From the NCBI GenBank assembly GCA_946481195.1, contig CAMLNG010000059.1, forward strand, positions 1-12,319: a DNA stretch of 12,319 nucleotides. The letters are read 5' to 3'. Both the position numbers and the translations under genes were made by a program. This document shows positions 6,429 to 12,319 of this stretch, piece by piece. Position 1 is the stretch's first letter. The number at the start of each line of letters is the position of its first letter. The stretch comes from an uncultured Chromatiaceae bacterium. Its GTDB lineage: Bacteria > Pseudomonadota > Gammaproteobacteria > Enterobacterales > Alteromonadaceae. The notes beneath the pieces were generated by a model. That model saw nothing but the letters and a program-made list of their open reading frames with translations. It was not told the DNA's origin and did not search any database.

Positions 6429-8462
6429 TTAGGGTACCTGAAAACTGAACTGGATTCCAGCACTCAGTTGTCGCGGCATACCAGGTTCGGAAGACCGGCC
6501 TGAACTCTGGTTCACCACTACAGCACCAACATACTGCTGGTCAGTCAGATTCTGGGCTGACACCTCAAAGCGCCATTGCATGGTACCTGCCTGGCCTGAC
6601 CATCCGGTCTGCAAATCAAACAAACCATAACCAGGGGCAAACTGAGTATGGCGATCGTCGACAGCGACACGGCTGAGTCGGCGATAACCTGCCGCAGCAA
6701 ACCAATGCTCACCTGGGGCAAAACTCAGCCGCAGCGCATGTTGATGGCTGGCAACACCGGGCAATTGCAGGCCATGGCTGGGGTCTGCGGGATTGTGGTA
6801 TACCGCATCCAGCCAGCTATAGCTGTATTCGGCTTGCCAGCCTGAAGCCCAGCGCCGCATCATGCTCAATTCTGTGCCATGGCGACGTGTGCCGGCGGCA
6901 TTCTTAAACACAGTACGGCCACCGCTGCTGATGTCGACCACCAGTTCATTCCTGCTGGTAAGCCTGAAAACATCAAGCTGGACCTGGCTACGCTGACCGT
7001 TGTTGTCCTGACGCAGCCATTTGAGCCCGCTGTCCCATTGCCGGTTTTGGGCTGCTTCTAACTGCAGGTTGAGGCCACTGCCATTGCGCTGATAAGCCAT
7101 TTCAGTCAGTGTCGGACTTTCAAACCCCCGGCCTGTACTGGCGTGCCAGGATAATTCCTCAGTCAGCTCGTAGGAAAAACCAAGCGCATGTGCGTGGCCT
7201 TGCTGGTTTTTTTCGCCGCTGTCATCCGGATTGCCCGGCACAATAAAATAGTCTTCGCTGGAAAACTCTAGATAAGCCAGCCGGCCACCGGCAAACAGCG
7301 ATAATGCGGGCGTCAGGGCATAACTCAGGCGCAGCGTGGCGTCCTGGCTTTGGCTTTCACTGCGATCGTCCCGGCGCAACGCACCTGTTTGACCCAGTTG
7401 ATTGACATACCCAAGTCGATCGTCGCGGCTTTGCTCATGACTGAGCGACCATTGCCAGGCCAATTGCTGCCATTGTTGCTGCTGTTGCCATTGCATGCCG
7501 GCCATCTGCCGGGATAGCTGTACAATACCGCCGCTGCTACTGATCGCTTCACCGCTTTGGGTTAAAAACTGGTTGATTTGCCGCGAAGTCAGGTAACTAC
7601 TGAATTGCCAGTCTGTACTTTGCAAGCTGATGCCAGCCTGTTGCTGACGGGTGCTTTTGTGACTGTCAAACCGGGTGGCTAGCGCTGAAGTTTGCACAGG
7701 GTTCGTTTGCCATTCGGTCAGCGTTAAAGCGCCGGGGTCATCCAGCCTGGGGTCGCGGCTCCAGTCGATACGGGCATTGAGCCGGATATCCTCGCCAAGC
7801 TGCCACTGCTGTTTCCAGAGTGCCGCCTGACGTTCAGCGCGATTGTGTGGGCGAAAACCCTGAAAGTCAGCCTGTTGCAGCATCAAAGTGCCGAAATCAC
7901 TGTCAGCACGCAGCAGTTGCTGACGCATGGTGCTGCTGTGTTGTTGACTGAGCTGCAGCAGACCAGGTTCGGTTGGTATGCTGTCAAAAGCCACCACGCC
8001 GCCGGCTGCGTTGCCATATAAAGCGGCAAACGGACCTTTGAGCACAGAAACTGCAGCAAGATCGGCGGTGAATAAAGCGCTGGGCTGGGTCTGACCATCC
8101 GGTGTCGTCAGCGGAATACCGTCCAGCGTCATCCGCAGGCCTCTGACGCCAAAACTGCTACGACTACCAAAACCACGCAGACTCAAGCGGCTGTCCTGAG
8201 CAAGATTGGAACGTACATCCACCTGCAGGCCGGCGATGCCTTGTAACAGCGCCAGCGCGTCGGTTTGCAGTGTCGGAGTGACTGTCCGCACCGTCAGAGC
8301 TGCCGGGCTTTGCAGCCAGCTGACGGGCAGGGGGCCGGTGCGCACTGCGATGCGCTCAACCGGGCCCGGTACAGCGACCATCATTTCGGCTACATCCGTA
8401 CCGTCAGGCAAGGTCGCACCGCCAAGCAAGGTCAGGCTGCTAAAGGGTACCCACAACAGCAT
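6429..8462 (-). CDS. pqqU: TonB-dependent outer-membrane receptor, YncD/PqqU type (probable PQQ uptake)
   Basis: A 677-residue outer-membrane receptor driven by TonB-ExbBD. By recall it aligns with E. coli YncD (PqqU, the PQQ receptor) along its whole length. In the plug: SLRGFGSR (94-101), GVRGLRMTLDGIP (105-117), PDGQTQ (121-126) and the GPFAALYGNAAGG block (143-155). In the barrel: DDPGALTLTEW, LRRDDR, PGNPDDSG, TGRGFESPTL, VVDISSGGRT, KNAAGTRRHGTEL, and the final YVGAVVVNQSSGR strand. AEMMVAVP (25-32) may be the TonB box. The signal peptide (about 1-16) is odd because it has no basic residue; the only open frame upstream is six codons with no start. The ATG lies four bases after the dehydrogenase stop without a Shine-Dalgarno, so translation is probably coupled. 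The protein is unusually Gln-rich, with a Gln/Trp run at 324-338. PQQ as substrate is inferred from the orthologue and neighbour. Confidence 0.85.
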   Translation of the reverse strand: MLLWVPFSSLTLLGGATLPDGTDVAEMMVAVPGPVERIAVRTGPLPVSWLQSPAALTVRTVTPTLQTDALALLQGIAGLQVDVRSNLAQDSRLSLRGFGSRSSFGVRGLRMTLDGIPLTTPDGQTQPSALFTADLAAVSVLKGPFAALYGNAAGGVVAFDSIPTEPGLLQLSQQHSSTMRQQLLRADSDFGTLMLQQADFQGFRPHNRAERQAALWKQQWQLGEDIRLNARIDWSRDPRLDDPGALTLTEWQTNPVQTSALATRFDSHKSTRQQQAGISLQSTDWQFSSYLTSRQINQFLTQSGEAISSSGGIVQLSRQMAGMQWQQQQQWQQLAWQWSLSHEQSRDDRLGYVNQLGQTGALRRDDRSESQSQDATLRLSYALTPALSLFAGGRLAYLEFSSEDYFIVPGNPDDSGEKNQQGHAHALGFSYELTEELSWHASTGRGFESPTLTEMAYQRNGSGLNLQLEAAQNRQWDSGLKWLRQDNNGQRSQVQLDVFRLTSRNELVVDISSGGRTVFKNAAGTRRHGTELSMMRRWASGWQAEYSYSWLDAVYHNPADPSHGLQLPGVASHQHALRLSFAPGEHWFAAAGYRRLSRVAVDDRHTQFAPGYGLFDLQTGWSGQAGTMQWRFEVSAQNLTDQQYVGAVVVNQSSGRSSEPGMPRQLSAGIQFSFQVP

Positions 8463-8466
8463 GTTA

Positions 8467-9570
8467 TCAGCCGGCCGGGGTCAGTCGTAACACCGCGCCT
8501 TTGTCCTCGTCTGTCAGTAAATAAATTGCACCATCCGCTGCGACTTCGACGTCACGCACCCGGGCACCAATCCGGATGCGTTCCTCATGCGTCACTTTAT
8601 CGTCTTTAATCTCAAGACGAACCAGCTGGCCGAATTTCAGCGAGCCAACCAACAGGTTGTTCTGCCATTTGCTGAACATGGCGCCGCGGTAAAACAACAT
8701 GCCACTCGGTGCTATGGACGGTACCCAATAATGCAGCGGTTGTTCGAGGCCGGCTTTACTGGTAGTGCCAATGACACCACCACCGTACTCTTCGCCGTAG
8801 GTAATAAGCGGCCAGCCGTAGTTTTTACCGGCCACAGTGATATTGATTTCGTCGCCGCCTTGCGGGCCGTGTTCGTGGGTCCAGAGCCGGCCTTTATCAT
8901 CCAGGGTTGCGCCCTGAATATTACGGTGGCCGTATGACCAAATCAGCGGTTGGGCTTTATTCTGCGTAGCCAGCACGTTGCCTGGTGCCGCAGCACCATC
9001 CGGTGTGATGTGGGCGACTTTGCCGACTAAAGTTGACAAATCCTGCACCAACTCACGTTGATTGCCGCGATCGCCCATCGTGATAAACAGGCTGCCATCA
9101 GCCTGCTGGACCAGCCGGCCGCCAAAGTGGTATTTGCTGTCCACTTTGGGTGTCTGACTGAAAATAACTTTGAAGTCTTTTAATGCCTGACCATCCAGCC
9201 TGGCGCGCGCCACTGCGGTGCTGTTGGTATTATTAGCACCAGGTTCGGCATAGCTCAGGTAGATGGTCTGATTGCTGGCGAAATCTTTGTCGATGAGTAC
9301 ATCCAGCAAGCCGCCCTGACCACCGACGGCAAGCGCGGGTAATCCGGTCACAGCAGCACTAACCTGGCCATTTTTATCTATGTAACGCAGCCTGCCGTCG
9401 CGTTCTGTCACCAGTAAACGGCCATCCGGCAGCACACTGATGCCCCAGGGATGCGCCAGATCTGTGGCGACAGTGTCAATCCGCAGATTGCCCTGCTGAC
9501 TTGCAACAAAAGCCGGGTCGGCGGCAACAACACTACTCAGAATGGCAAGCGCCAGCATAGAAATACGCAT
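8467..9570 (-). CDS. PQQ-dependent aldose sugar dehydrogenase (YliI/Asd type)
   Basis: A periplasmic six-bladed beta-propeller enzyme of the GSDH family (PF07995) that oxidises aldoses to lactones with PQQ, like E. coli YliI (Asd). Length 367, matching YliI (about 371). The signal peptide is about 1-17 (MLALAILSSVVAA). Visible marks: LAHPWGISVLPDGRLLVTER (38-57), GGQGGLLD (83-90), catalytic His148 in HFGGRL (148-153), GHRNIQG (214-220) with the PQQ-site Arg216, HEHGPQGGDEIN (232-243), KNYGWPL (249-255) and RVRDVEV (337-343). The ATG at 9570 is chosen over the TTG one codon earlier: GGAG sits six bases before it. It follows gst by ten bases and is followed after four bases by the PqqU-type receptor, so enzyme and cofactor receptor should be made together. 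No pqqABCDE genes are in the window. Confidence 0.92.
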   Translation of the reverse strand: MRISMLALAILSSVVAADPAFVASQQGNLRIDTVATDLAHPWGISVLPDGRLLVTERDGRLRYIDKNGQVSAAVTGLPALAVGGQGGLLDVLIDKDFASNQTIYLSYAEPGANNTNSTAVARARLDGQALKDFKVIFSQTPKVDSKYHFGGRLVQQADGSLFITMGDRGNQRELVQDLSTLVGKVAHITPDGAAAPGNVLATQNKAQPLIWSYGHRNIQGATLDDKGRLWTHEHGPQGGDEINITVAGKNYGWPLITYGEEYGGGVIGTTSKAGLEQPLHYWVPSIAPSGMLFYRGAMFSKWQNNLLVGSLKFGQLVRLEIKDDKVTHEERIRIGARVRDVEVAADGAIYLLTDEDKGAVLRLTPAG

Positions 9571-9580
9571 CAAGATCTCC

Positions 9581-10189
9581 TTAAACTTTCAGGCCTTCAG
9601 CCTGCATCGCCCGTTGCACTGCAGGGCGGGCCTGCACCCGTTGCTGAAACCGTTGTAACTGCGGGTAAGGGGTCAAATCAACCTGCACCATCCGCGCCCA
9701 GCCCAATACCGTAAACAAATAGGCATCTGCGACGGTGAAATAATCGCCGAGCAGAAAGTTTTGTGCGCCCAGCAGCGTTTCCGCCTGACTAAGCCGTAAA
9801 GACAAGCGCTGACGCGCTGAATCTTTAGTCGCATCTGCAGCTGTCGGGTCAAATAACGGTGAGAAATTTTTGTGCAGTTCGGTCGCGATGAAATTCAGTA
9901 AAGACTGCAGACGGTAGCGGCCAAAGCTGCCGTTGGCCGGCGCCAGATTGGCGGCGGGGGCCTGGTCAGCGATATATTGCAGCAGCGCCGGACCTTCGGT
10001 CAGCAGTTCGCCATTTTTTACCTGCAACGCCGGTACATAACCTTGTGAACAAATCTGGCGGTAATCACTGCCGTCAGGCAGCGTTTTGCTCCGCAGATCG
10101 ACCCGGATGATTTCGTGTTTCAGGCCGGCTTCTTCCAGTGCGATGTGGGAAGCCAGCGAACAGGCGGCAGGGGCAAAATATAACTTCAT
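9581..10189 (-). CDS. Beta-class glutathione S-transferase (GstA-like)
   Basis: A cytosolic glutathione S-transferase of the bacterial beta class, 202 residues, the size of E. coli GstA (201). The N-terminal thioredoxin-like domain starts MKLYFAPAACSLASHIAL with the beta-class Cys10. It has the cis-Pro region YVPALQV (51-57) and the glutathione-gamma-Glu site TEGPALL (64-70). His106 in FIATELHKNF matches the second active-site residue of the class. The helical C-terminal domain spans about 88-200, with the capping-box region FTVADAY. The ATG at 10189 has GGAG seven bases upstream; an in-frame start ten codons earlier would add a basic extension not seen in the family. It opens the insert after bcp and is ten bases from the dehydrogenase gene. 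It may detoxify electrophiles or quinones, but its link to PQQ use is only positional. Confidence 0.88.
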   Translation of the reverse strand: MKLYFAPAACSLASHIALEEAGLKHEIIRVDLRSKTLPDGSDYRQICSQGYVPALQVKNGELLTEGPALLQYIADQAPAANLAPANGSFGRYRLQSLLNFIATELHKNFSPLFDPTAADATKDSARQRLSLRLSQAETLLGAQNFLLGDYFTVADAYLFTVLGWARMVQVDLTPYPQLQRFQQRVQARPAVQRAMQAEGLKV

Positions 10190-10194
10190 AACAT

Positions 10195-10222
10195 GGCTCC
10201 TGAGCCGGTGGCGAGCCACCGG
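10195..10222. promoter_or_regulatory. Tandem hairpins between bcp and gst
   Basis: A perfect inverted repeat CCGGTGGC-GA-GCCACCGG occupies 10205-10222. A second, GGCTC-CT-GAGCC (10195-10206), shares two bases with it. On the transcribed minus strand the second hairpin contains the gst Shine-Dalgarno (AGGAG), while the first stands just upstream. No U-run follows, so this is not a standard terminator. It could be an old bcp terminator, an mRNA-stability stem, or a switch controlling gst translation. Confidence 0.5.
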
Positions 10223-10237
10223 GATATTGTGTTTAAT

Positions 10238-10705
10238 TCACGCTGACAAGGCGTTCAGCACCACCTCATGATGATTGCTGGTTTTAAAAGTATCAAATAC
10301 CTGGCTGACCACACCATTTTGTTCAATCAGAAAACTGATGCGGTGAATGCCATCATAAACTTTGCCCATAAACTTCTTCTCGCCCCAGACGCCAAAAGCC
10401 TCGGCTAGTTGGTGCTCCGGGTCGGACAACAGCATAAAATTCAGCTGGTCGCGCTCGGCGAACTTCGCCAGGCTTTTCACCGGATCAGTACTGACACCGA
10501 CCGCCACGACGTTTTTAGCTGCCAGTTCGGCTTTGATATCCCGCAGACCGCAAGCCTGCACGGTGCAGCCTGGCGTCATCGCCTTTGGATAGAAATATAA
10601 CAGCACCCGGTGATTGGCCAGCAGGCTTTGCAGGCTGATGTGCTCACCAGCTTGGTTCAGTAATGTGAAATCAGGCGCGCTTTGGCCGGCCGTTAAAGTT
10701 TGCAT
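10238..10705 (-). CDS. bcp: Thioredoxin-dependent thiol peroxidase Bcp (peroxiredoxin Q)
   Basis: A cytosolic peroxiredoxin that reduces H2O2 and organic hydroperoxides using thioredoxin. 155 residues, as in E. coli Bcp (156). PKAMTPGCTVQACGLRD (40-56) contains the peroxidatic Cys47 and the resolving Cys52 five residues on, the atypical two-Cys pattern of the PrxQ/BCP group. FGVWGEKKFMGK, GIHRISFLI and FKTSNHHEVVL are near-identical to recalled E. coli blocks. I use the ATG at 10705, which has GGAG seven bases before it and aligns with the E. coli start; an ATG two codons earlier sits too close to that site. It follows gcvR by 27 bases, the conserved gcvR-bcp pair. Confidence 0.94.
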   Translation of the reverse strand: MQTLTAGQSAPDFTLLNQAGEHISLQSLLANHRVLLYFYPKAMTPGCTVQACGLRDIKAELAAKNVVAVGVSTDPVKSLAKFAERDQLNFMLLSDPEHQLAEAFGVWGEKKFMGKVYDGIHRISFLIEQNGVVSQVFDTFKTSNHHEVVLNALSA

Positions 10706-10732
10706 AGACATTCTCCGTTGGCAATGCCGGGC

Positions 10733-11260
10733 TCAGCTTTGCAGCTCAAAGCGTCCCTGCAGTTGCATCTGGTTAAATTTAGCCTGTAACAGCCGTTTGA
10801 TTTTGTCGCTGTCGAGGCCTTGCGGTAACTGCACTGTCATCACGGTGTGGGTTTGTGGCGGCTGAGCCGGGTCCGGTTGCAGCGTCTCAGATTTCAAAGC
10901 GCCGATATAGACCTGATGTTCTGCCAGCAAACTGGAGATAGCGCCCAAAGTGCCGACGCGATCAACCCCTGTGTATTCGACAATATAAGGTGCCGACAGA
11001 GTCGGCAATGTGCAGGCGCTGGTACGTTTAGACATGGTCAGCAGATCAAGTTCAAAGGCTGAACTTGGCAGCAGATACTCGATTTTACTGATTGCCGCAG
11101 CGTCACCTGACAGCAGCATAATAAAAGTAAATTCGTTGCCAAAAATTGCCATCCGGCTGTCGACGATGTTGCAGTTGCAGTCGGTGACCAGCCGGGCCAG
11201 CTGACTGACGATCCCTGTACGGTCTGTACCTATGGCTGTAACGACCAGTTGTTGCGGCAT
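10733..11260 (-). CDS. gcvR: Glycine cleavage system regulator GcvR (double ACT protein)
   Basis: A cytosolic regulator that in E. coli binds GcvA and, depending on glycine, represses gcvTHP. 175 residues with two ACT domains: about 5-75 (LVVTAIGTDRTGIVSQLARL, then CNCNIVDSRMAIFGNEFTF at 28-46) and about 93-170 (DRVGTLGAISSLLAEHQVYIG, 100-120). SRMAIFGNEFTFIMLLSG is very close to the E. coli block. The ATG at 11260 gives the family N-terminus; only a weak GGA lies 13 bases upstream. The TTG at 11284 would add eight residues and cannot be ruled out. Divergent from dapA and followed by bcp, as in E. coli. The partner gcvA and the gcv operon are not in this window. Confidence 0.9.
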   Translation of the reverse strand: MPQQLVVTAIGTDRTGIVSQLARLVTDCNCNIVDSRMAIFGNEFTFIMLLSGDAAAISKIEYLLPSSAFELDLLTMSKRTSACTLPTLSAPYIVEYTGVDRVGTLGAISSLLAEHQVYIGALKSETLQPDPAQPPQTHTVMTVQLPQGLDSDKIKRLLQAKFNQMQLQGRFELQS

Positions 11261-11294
11261 GGGCGTGCATAAATCCGAAATCAAGAAGGCCCGG

Positions 11295-11303
11295 AGTGTA
11301 ACA
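11295..11303 (-). promoter_or_regulatory. Possible extended -10 promoter of gcvR
   Basis: On the minus strand TGT-TACACT (11303-11295) is an extended -10 with a 4/6 match. No good -35 is seen 16-18 bases upstream. The start of transcription would be near 11288, leaving a leader of about 28 bases to the ATG at 11260; this would argue for ATG rather than the TTG at 11284 as start. Confidence 0.35.
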
Positions 11304-11340
11304 TAATCCTTTGAAATTTCATCAGGAACGGAACGTGCGC

Positions 11341-11369
11341 TTGTGTTCAGACCCTGCCGTCATTAATAT
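11341..11369 (+). promoter_or_regulatory. Probable dapA promoter
   Basis: TTGTGT (11341-11346) and TAATAT (11364-11369) are separated by exactly 17 bases, matching sigma-70 spacing with 3/6 and 4/6 consensus bases. Transcription would start near 11376, giving a leader of about 27 bases that holds GGAG 11 bases before the dapA ATG. The 142-base gcvR-dapA gap contains this and the gcvR candidate back to back; I see no operator repeat. Confidence 0.45.
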
Positions 11370-11402
11370 GAGCAGCCTGATTTTTATGGAGCTGCAGTTA
11401 AA

Positions 11403-12278
11403 ATGTTCAGTGGTAGTCACGTCGCCCTTATTACCCCGATGTTTGAAGATGGACAAGTGGATTACCCAAGCCTCAAACGTTTGCTGGATTATCAGCTGGA
11501 TAACGGCACTGATGGCCTGATCATCATGGGCACCACAGGGGAGGCTGCCACTATCAGCTTCGCTGAACAGCTGAGCATCCTGCAGTTTGTCATTGACCAT
11601 GTGGCTGGCCGTTGCCAAATCATCGCCGGTAACGGGTCCAACTGCACAGCTGAAGCCGTAGAGAAAACCAAAGCGCTTGATGCGCTGGCGATCGATGGTT
11701 TCCTGACCGTCACGCCTTATTACAACAAACCGACACAAAAAGGCATGTTGGCCCATTTCACTGCAGTAGCCGCAGCCACTGACAAACCAGTGTTGCTCTA
11801 CAACGTACCGGGTCGCACCGGTGTTGATTTATTGCCGGCAACAGTGGCGGAACTGGCAAAAATAGCCAACATCACCGGCATCAAAGAAGCGACCGGCAGT
11901 TTGCAGCGTCTGCACGACATTCAGGCGCTGGTCGGGACGGATTTTGCGTTACTCAGCGGCGATGATGCCAGTGCCTGTGATTTCCTGTTGCAAGGAGGGC
12001 ATGGGGTGATTTCAGTGACCACCAACGTGGCACCCAAAGCCATGTCGGCGATGATACGTGCCGCCCGCAGTGGTGATAGTGCCAAGGCGAAAAGCGTTGA
12101 CAGCACTTTACAACCGCTGCACCGTGACCTCTTTATTGAAAGCAATCCAATCCCGGCTAAATGGGCACTTCAGCACCTGCGGCTGATTTCGACGGATTTT
12201 GCCCGTTTACCTTTGACGCAATTGGAACCAATTCACCAGAGCGTAATCGAACAAGCGCTGCATGCAGCGCAGCTGTAA
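11403..12278 (+). CDS. dapA: 4-hydroxy-tetrahydrodipicolinate synthase DapA
   Basis: Condenses pyruvate with aspartate semialdehyde in the first committed step of lysine and diaminopimelate synthesis; a cytosolic TIM-barrel tetramer. 291 residues, aligning without gaps to E. coli numbering in the active-site region: Thr44-Thr45 in GTTGEA, Tyr106-Tyr107 in TPYYNKP, Tyr133, Arg138 in GRTG and the Schiff-base Lys161 in GIKEA. The allosteric lysine site keeps Asn80, Glu84 and Tyr106, but positions 53 and 56, both His in E. coli, are Phe and Gln. The ATG at 11403 gives the family N-terminus MFSGSHVALITPM. It is divergent from gcvR and followed after 37 bases by the start of another gene, probably bamC as in E. 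coli. Confidence 0.97.
   Translation: MFSGSHVALITPMFEDGQVDYPSLKRLLDYQLDNGTDGLIIMGTTGEAATISFAEQLSILQFVIDHVAGRCQIIAGNGSNCTAEAVEKTKALDALAIDGFLTVTPYYNKPTQKGMLAHFTAVAAATDKPVLLYNVPGRTGVDLLPATVAELAKIANITGIKEATGSLQRLHDIQALVGTDFALLSGDDASACDFLLQGGHGVISVTTNVAPKAMSAMIRAARSGDSAKAKSVDSTLQPLHRDLFIESNPIPAKWALQHLRLISTDFARLPLTQLEPIHQSVIEQALHAAQL
12255..12270 (+). repeat. 16-base perfect palindrome at the end of dapA
   Basis: GCGCTGCATGCAGCGC (12255-12270) is fully self-complementary, in the last codons of dapA. It would form a six-pair stem with a CATG loop in the mRNA. A T-run (12284-12288) follows only after 13 bases, so it does not look like a classical terminator, but it could slow polymerase or protect the 3' end between dapA and the next gene. 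Confidence 0.4.
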
Positions 12279-12303
12279 CCCAATTTTTGACAATTTCTTC
12301 AGT

Positions 12304-12319
12304 AGGAGTGCTTAGGTGC
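12304..12319 (+). CDS. Start of the next gene (partial; probably bamC)
   Basis: AGGAG (12304-12308) stands seven bases before GTG (12316-12318), the last full codon of the window. The spacing suits a real start. In E. coli the gene after dapA is bamC (nlpB), a lipoprotein of the outer-membrane assembly machine. One codon is all that is visible, so identity rests only on gene order. Confidence 0.35.

Noticed and set aside
5509..10189. Mobile element carrying the PQQ module
   Set aside because: No integrase, transposase, flanking direct repeats or tRNA end is visible; the insert is inferred only from gene order.
11285..11402. Lysine riboswitch or other structured leader before dapA
   Set aside because: The gap is about 120 bases, the inferred dapA leader is only 27 bases, and no long paired elements are seen.
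12287..12292. Perfect TTGACA -35 hexamer after dapA
   Set aside because: At 17 bases downstream there is only GCTTAG, not a -10, and the ribosome binding site of the next gene is already there. Chance match in an AT-rich gap.
1..12319. Repeated CAGCCGG/GCCGGC words throughout the window
   Set aside because: They occur in all frames and mostly match favoured CTG/CAG/CCG/GGC codons and Ala-Gly or Pro-Ala pairs. I see no fixed spacing or flanking context that would suggest uptake or repeat elements.

Overview
The window looks like a chromosomal segment of a free-living gammaproteobacterium, most likely an Alteromonadales/Chromatiaceae-type genome such as Rheinheimera. That is a judgement from protein similarity and gene order, not a database result. 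Every gene-sized interval is coding, spacing is tight, and no tRNA, rRNA, CRISPR array, insertion sequence or phage gene is visible. No gap without a gene exceeds 130 bases.

The backbone is a conserved gammaproteobacterial block, known from E. coli as dapA / gcvR-bcp / perM / bepA-yfgD. At the right end dapA (11403-12278, +) is followed by the ribosome binding site and first codon of another gene, probably bamC. Divergent from dapA runs gcvR then bcp (minus). perM (4521-5567, +) is divergent from a minus-strand operon: a small leader ORF, an unrecognised 223-residue protein, the periplasmic chaperone/protease BepA, a YfgD-type ArsC-like protein, WrbA and a DUF2069 membrane protein. These genes touch or overlap (TAGATG, TGATG and ATGA junctions), so they are probably translationally coupled. 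At the left edge a plus-strand periplasmic binding protein converges on the operon. The two stop codons overlap inside the loop of a hairpin that looks like a bidirectional terminator.

Between bcp and perM, where E. coli K-12 carries the hyf hydrogenase operon, lies a four-gene minus-strand insert (5509-10189): a beta-class glutathione S-transferase, a secreted PQQ-dependent aldose dehydrogenase (YliI/Asd type), a TonB-dependent receptor clearly of the YncD/PqqU type, and a periplasmic solute-binding protein. E. coli YncD has been identified as the outer-membrane receptor for pyrroloquinoline quinone (PQQ). A PqqU-like receptor four bases downstream of a PQQ-requiring dehydrogenase therefore reads as a 'scavenge the cofactor and use it' module: PQQ crosses the outer membrane and activates a periplasmic sugar dehydrogenase. 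No pqq biosynthesis gene is present here. The solute-binding protein at the end of the insert overlaps perM tail-to-tail by 59 bases, so its last 19 residues are encoded antisense to the conserved C-terminus of PerM.

Further points are an in-frame, possibly leaderless 26-codon ORF ahead of the unknown gene, tandem hairpins that could mask the gst ribosome binding site, and a DapA that keeps all catalytic residues but lacks both histidines of the E. coli lysine-feedback site.
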